From NCBI RefSeq assembly GCF_003667445.1, contig NZ_RCTF01000003.1, positions 186,001 through 250,000 on the forward strand: a DNA stretch of 64,000 nucleotides, in the 5' to 3' direction. Below are positions 60,574-64,000 of this stretch, one piece after another. This DNA is from Xanthobacter tagetidis. Its GTDB lineage: Bacteria > Pseudomonadota > Alphaproteobacteria > Rhizobiales > Xanthobacteraceae. The notes beneath the pieces were generated by a model. The model had not been told where the DNA came from and did not search any database. It worked only from the letters and a program-made list of their open reading frames with translations. Both the position numbers and the translations under genes were made by a program. Positions within the stretch are counted from its first letter, which is position 1. Each line of letters begins with the position of its first letter.

Positions 60574-61542
60574 ATGTTTCTCAAGCGACTTGTGCCGGTT
60601 CTGGCCCTGGCGGCGCTGCTGCCGGCGGCCGCCCTGGCGGACGGCTTCCCCACCCGGCCCATCAAGCTCGTGGTGCCCGCCGCCACCGGCGGGCCGACCT
60701 TCATCACCGCCAAGATGGTGGCGGACAAGATGACGGAGAGCCTGAAGCAGCCGGTGATCGTCGAGCCGGTGCCGGGCGCCGGCGGCAATACCGGGGCGCT
60801 CCAGGTGGCCCGCGCCGAGCCGGACGGCTACACGCTGCTGGTGGCCACCATCGGCACCCACGCCATCAACCAGACGCTCTACAAGAAGATGCCGTTCGAC
60901 CCGATCGCCGACTTCGAGCCGGTGTCGCAGCTGGTGCAGTACCCGCTGGTTCTGGTGGCGAACGCGGACTTCCCGCCGAGCACGGTCCCCGAGCTGATCG
61001 CCTATGCCAAGGCCAATCCCGGCAAGGTGCTGCGCGCCTCCGGCGGCAGCGGCACCTCCATGCACCTCACCGGCGAGCTGTTCCGCTCGCAGGCCCAGGT
61101 GGACATGCCGCACGTGCCCTACAAAGGCAGCGCCCCCGCGCTCACCGACCTCGCCGGCGGCCACGTGCAGATCATGTTCGATTCGCTGATGACCGCCATG
61201 CCGCTGGTGAAGGCCGGCAGGCTGAAGGCGCTCGGCGTCACCGGCGCCACCCGCTCGCCCATCGCCCCCGACGTGCCCACCATCGCCGAGCAGGGGCTCA
61301 AGGGCTACCAGGCGTTCGGCTGGATCGGCATCGTTGCGCCCAAGGGCACGCCGCGCCCCGTGGTGGACACGCTCGCCAAGGCGGTCGCCGAGGCGCTCAA
61401 GGACCCGAAGATCCACGAGACGCTGATCGCCCAGGGCGCCGAGCCGGTGGGCTCCACGCCCGACGCCTTCCGCACCTTCATCGCCGACCAGACCAAGCTC
61501 TGGGCGGTAGCGGTGAAGGATTCCGGCGCGCAGGTGGAGTGA
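60574..61542 (+). CDS. Tripartite tricarboxylate transporter-type substrate-binding protein (Bug/TctC family)
   Basis: 322-residue periplasmic binding protein with a Sec signal peptide (MFLKRLVPVLALAALLPAAA, cleaved near ALA-DG). Family motifs are DGFPTRPIKLVVPAATGGPT, GAGGNTGALQ, DGYTLLVATIGTHAINQTLY, and SPIAPDVPTIAEQGL. It has no membrane-subunit genes nearby. The ATG at 60574 follows AGGGAGAG. The M24 gene starts six bases after its stop, so both are cotranscribed under the IclR regulator. The ligand is probably a small carboxylate or amide handled by the downstream enzyme. Confidence 0.93.
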   Translation: MFLKRLVPVLALAALLPAAALADGFPTRPIKLVVPAATGGPTFITAKMVADKMTESLKQPVIVEPVPGAGGNTGALQVARAEPDGYTLLVATIGTHAINQTLYKKMPFDPIADFEPVSQLVQYPLVLVANADFPPSTVPELIAYAKANPGKVLRASGGSGTSMHLTGELFRSQAQVDMPHVPYKGSAPALTDLAGGHVQIMFDSLMTAMPLVKAGRLKALGVTGATRSPIAPDVPTIAEQGLKGYQAFGWIGIVAPKGTPRPVVDTLAKAVAEALKDPKIHETLIAQGAEPVGSTPDAFRTFIADQTKLWAVAVKDSGAQVE

Positions 61543-61547
61543 GCCCC

Positions 61548-62723
61548 ATGACCTTCCATTCCGTTCCCCTGTCGATCCCCAAGGCGGAATTCGCCGCCCG
61601 CGTCGCCGCGCTCGCCGCCCGCGTGAAGGCGGAAGGGGCGGGCGCCTATGTGGGCACCCGCCTCGGCGCGCTGCATTATCTCGGCGGCGTGTTCATGCCC
61701 TGGCGCGGCGCCGTGGTGGTGACCCGCGAGGGCCATTGCGAGATGGTCTACTGGGCCATGGACGCCGAGCGCGCACGCGCCGAGGGCTGCGCGCAGACCG
61801 TGACCGAATTCACCGGCTCGGCGCTGGTGGAGGGAGTAGCCGCGATCCTCGCGCGCCACGGCCTCGCGCATTTGCCGGTGGGCGTCGACCTGGAGCATCC
61901 CGGCGCCGCGCAGGTGGCGCCCGGCATGCTCACGGCCGGCGAATATCTCGCGCTCGGCCGCGCCCTGCCCGAGGCGAAGCTGGTGAACGGCGTCGACTGG
62001 ATCGACGACCTCATGCTCATCAAGTCGCCGGCCGAGATCGCGCTCCTGCGGCAGGCGGCCGTGGTCGCTGCCGCCGGCTTCGAGGCCGGCGCCGCGGCGG
62101 TGGCCGAGGGGGTGAGCGAGAATCACGTCGCTGGCGTGGTGGAGGCGGCGATCCGCGATGCCGGCTCTTCCTGGGCCTGGGCCATCACCGGCGGCACCGA
62201 GGTGGGCGCGGGCGACCGCTCGGCCTATGCCCGCGGCGTCACCCAGCAGGCCACCGACGCGGTGATAAGGCGCGACCAGTTCGTGGTGATCGACCTGCAC
62301 TCCATGGTGGGGGTCTATCTCTCCGATCTGTCGCTGCCGGTGTTTCTCGGCACGCCGACGGCCGAGCAGGCCGCCATCGCCGCCTGCTGGGAGGAGGTGG
62401 CCGCCACCATGCTCGCGGCGCTCCGGCCGGGCCGGGCGGTGAAGGACTGCGCCCTTGAGGGCCATGCGGTGTTCGCCCGCCACGGCTTCGGCGCGCTCGG
62501 CCTGCCGCTGTTCGGCCACGGCCTCGGCACCTGCGCCCGCACCCGCCCGTTCGTGAACCCGTCGAGCACCGACACGGTTCAGGAGGGCATGGTGATCGCG
62601 CTCGGCACCCACCTCTACGTGCCCGGCGTCGGCGGCCTGCGGCTGGAATATCCGACCCTCGTGACCGCATCCGGCGGGGAGGGCCTCAGCGGCCTGCCGC
62701 CGAAGGTGCGCTATCTGCCGTGA
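61548..62723 (+). CDS. M24 (creatinase/prolidase) family protein lacking one metal-binding Glu
   Basis: 391-residue pita-bread-fold protein with a creatinase-type N-terminal domain (about 1-150). Metal ligands Asp (VVIDLHSM), Asp (YLSDLSLPVF), His (LFGHGLGT) and the last Glu (LRLEYPTLV) are visible. The other Glu, normally in GMVFTIEPGIY, is absent: the aligned segment is GMVIALGTHLYVPG. Creatinase also works without metal, so the protein could be a hydrolase of a small C-N compound rather than a peptidase. It is cotranscribed with the binding protein. Confidence 0.82.
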   Translation: MTFHSVPLSIPKAEFAARVAALAARVKAEGAGAYVGTRLGALHYLGGVFMPWRGAVVVTREGHCEMVYWAMDAERARAEGCAQTVTEFTGSALVEGVAAILARHGLAHLPVGVDLEHPGAAQVAPGMLTAGEYLALGRALPEAKLVNGVDWIDDLMLIKSPAEIALLRQAAVVAAAGFEAGAAAVAEGVSENHVAGVVEAAIRDAGSSWAWAITGGTEVGAGDRSAYARGVTQQATDAVIRRDQFVVIDLHSMVGVYLSDLSLPVFLGTPTAEQAAIAACWEEVAATMLAALRPGRAVKDCALEGHAVFARHGFGALGLPLFGHGLGTCARTRPFVNPSSTDTVQEGMVIALGTHLYVPGVGGLRLEYPTLVTASGGEGLSGLPPKVRYLP

Positions 62724-62851
62724 GGCGGAGGCCGAGGCGGGCGAGGGCCCGCCTCGGTGGGGGCTTCTGCGACGTGGCGGTCCTTTGCCGAACGGTTGGG
62801 CGCTGCTCCCGCTGCGCGGCGGCGGCGCTCCGGCTGACGGCCCGGCGCGCT

Positions 62852-62875
62852 CCCTCTCCCGCTTGCGGGGGAGGG
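62852..62875. repeat. CCCTCTCCC-type palindromic repeat after M24 gene
   Basis: CCCTCTCCCGC/TT/GCGGGGGAGGG forms a long stem with one or two wobble or mismatch positions. It is related to 38686-38729 and 49691-49712. It marks the right side of the IclR/TctC/M24 block. Confidence 0.75.
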
Positions 62876-63007
62876 CCGGAGAGGGGGAAAGCTGCGGGCC
62901 GGGCCGCGCGCTGTCGCCATGCTGCCCGGCCGCCCGGATGCCGATCGCGGGTGCGCTCGGAGCCCGCTCTTGTCCGCCCCGCCGCGCGGTGGTTTAAGGG
63001 CGGGCAG

Positions 63008-63083
63008 GGGCGGTTAGCTCAGTTGGTAGAGCATCTCGTTTACACCGAGAGGGTCGGCGGTTCGAGCCCGTCACCGCCCACCA
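63008..63083 (+). tRNA. tRNA-Val (anticodon TAC)
   Basis: 76-nt tRNA with acceptor GGGCGGT/ACCGCCC, D-arm GCTCAGTTGGTAGAGC, anticodon loop TTTACAC, T-arm GGCGGTTCGAGCCCGTC, discriminator A and encoded CCA. TAC reads GUA/GUN valine codons. Confidence 0.96.
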
Positions 63084-63366
63084 GTCCCTCCCGCCCCATG
63101 ACCCCCGATCGCCCGAATCGGTGCGCGCCGGACGCCGTGTTTCGGCAACGGGACTTGCCGAGCGGGAATTGTCGAGAACAGGCGGGATTTTCGCGGGACC
63201 GGGGGGATTTTCTTGTCTCGTCCCGCCTTGGCGCGCGCCCCGCGCGGCGGCCCAGCGGACGGTGCGCAAAAACCGCCGGGAAATGCACAGGGCTTGCTTG
63301 ACTTGGGGCGGGGGGTGCCTTACCACGCCGCTCTCCCCGGCGCACCGCCTCAGCGGACGCCGGCTC

Positions 63367-63443
<77 letters not shown>

Positions 63444-63622
63444 GATTTCCCAATAGCTTATCAAAGAAGCGCCCGCCGTTCGCAGCCGGAGCGGAGCCGC
63501 AATTGCGGCGCTGCGGAACGGCCATTACTGCGCTGCAGCCGCGAATTCGTTTTGTTGCGGCCGCATTCGGTGCTTAAGGGAAAGCACCGCCGCATCTTCC
63601 GCCTGCAGAGTCTTCCGCCATC

Positions 63623-64000
63623 ATGGGCCTCTCCTCCGTTTGCTCAGCTGTGCCACGGGCCGCCGCCCGCGCCGCCCTCGCCCTCGGCATCGTCGCGATG
63701 CCGCTCTCCGCCCAGGCGTCGGACCAGCGCAAAAGCCTCTGTCCGTTCGAGATTTCCGCCGGCAGCCCGCCGTTTACGCTGCCCCGCGACGTGGCGTCCC
63801 TCGGCGCCGGCGGGCCGCTGCGCATCATGGCCATCGGCTCCTCCAGCACCGCCGGCTTCGGCGCGTCGCAGAGTGCGCTGACCTATCCCAACCAGCTCGC
63901 CGCCCGCCTCTCCGCCGCGCTCGGCCCCCGCACCGTCACCGTCACCAATGCCGGCATTTCCGGCGAGACCGGGCCGACCACCCTGCGCCGGCTGGAAGCC
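63623..64000 (+). CDS. SGNH/GDSL-family hydrolase, N-terminal part (runs off the window)
   Basis: 126 residues of an exported esterase-like protein. A signal peptide (MGLSSVCSAVPRAAARAALA, cleaved after ALPLSAQA-type site near residue 32) precedes the SGNH block I: LRIMAIGSSSTAGFGASQS, with the catalytic Ser in GSSST. Block II is NAGISGET, as in lysophospholipase/TesA-type members. Blocks III and V lie beyond the window. Substrate unknown; a periplasmic esterase or lipase is likely. Confidence 0.85.
   Translation, partial: MGLSSVCSAVPRAAARAALALGIVAMPLSAQASDQRKSLCPFEISAGSPPFTLPRDVASLGAGGPLRIMAIGSSSTAGFGASQSALTYPNQLAARLSAALGPRTVTVTNAGISGETGPTTLRRLEA

Overview
This window is GC-rich chromosomal DNA from an alphaproteobacterium, most likely order Hyphomicrobiales and plausibly Xanthobacteraceae (Xanthobacter/Ancylobacter/Starkeya type). 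The inference rests on gene order (tig-tRNA-Leu nearby, clpP-clpX-lon-hupB, fumC next to DUF4169 and ribbon-helix-helix genes, glnB-glnA), on LexA boxes of the alphaproteobacterial GAAC-N7-GAAC type, and on short Rhizobium-type palindromic repeats. Most of it is ordinary core genome. No CRISPR array, prophage or complete transposon was seen.

Layout. 1-3.1 kb: 5' part of katG, divergent from oxyR, then a sulfotransferase-like gene. 3.3-9.6 kb: psiF-like, rnk-like, acyl-CoA dehydrogenase, and the membrane quality-control block hflK-hflC-DUF2065-degP. 9.7-13.9 kb: ribbon-helix-helix and DUF4169 genes divergent from fumC, a ParB-like nuclease homologue, and small membrane proteins including a YggT pair. 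14.1-19.4 kb: acetate-type sodium/solute symporter with its DUF4212 small subunit, divergent from a conserved unknown and a three-part exonuclease-CBS-DUF294 fusion. 19.4-20.8 kb: an AT-rich decaying islet with two paralogous lipoprotein genes (one frameshifted) and the 3' end of a type I secretion adaptor gene (hlyD). 21.1-24.2 kb: MgtC/DUF4010 membrane protein and recJ. 24.3-28.7 kb: a catabolic cluster (TctC-type binding protein, epimerase, aldehyde dehydrogenase) divergent from a GntR regulator, with a clear palindromic operator. 28.7-33.4 kb: TPM protein and lemA, an unusual kinase/AMP-binding-C fusion, trmFO and a small DUF1127 gene. 33.7-38.6 kb: FkbM methyltransferase, uvrA and ssb, the last two divergent around two LexA boxes. 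39.1-45.9 kb: gyrA, LysE exporter, azlC-azlD, phoX. 46.0-49.6 kb: glnB-glnA behind a sigma-54 promoter, and nnr. 49.8-51.9 kb: a degenerate multicopper-oxidase-like protein and a repeat-rich gap. 51.9-59.3 kb: tRNA-Leu, tig, clpP, clpX, lon, hupB. 59.7-62.7 kb: IclR regulator, TctC-type binding protein and M24 peptidase homologue, apparently inserted between hupB and tRNA-Val. 63.0-64.0 kb: tRNA-Val, tRNA-Asp and the start of an SGNH hydrolase.

How the parts work together. Peroxide defence (katG/oxyR), membrane and cytosolic proteolysis (degP, HflKC, ClpXP, Lon, trigger factor), SOS DNA repair (uvrA, ssb, with recJ elsewhere), and nitrogen control (glnB, glnA) are represented by complete or near-complete modules with visible regulatory sites. 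Two accessory catabolic modules each pair an orphan tripartite-tricarboxylate-type binding protein with a one-component regulator; no TctA/TctB membrane subunits are present here. The most unusual items are the kinase/ANL-C fusion, the exonuclease-CBS-DUF294 fusion beside the symporter, and the duplicated hlyD-end/lipoprotein islet. None amounts to a demonstrated new system.
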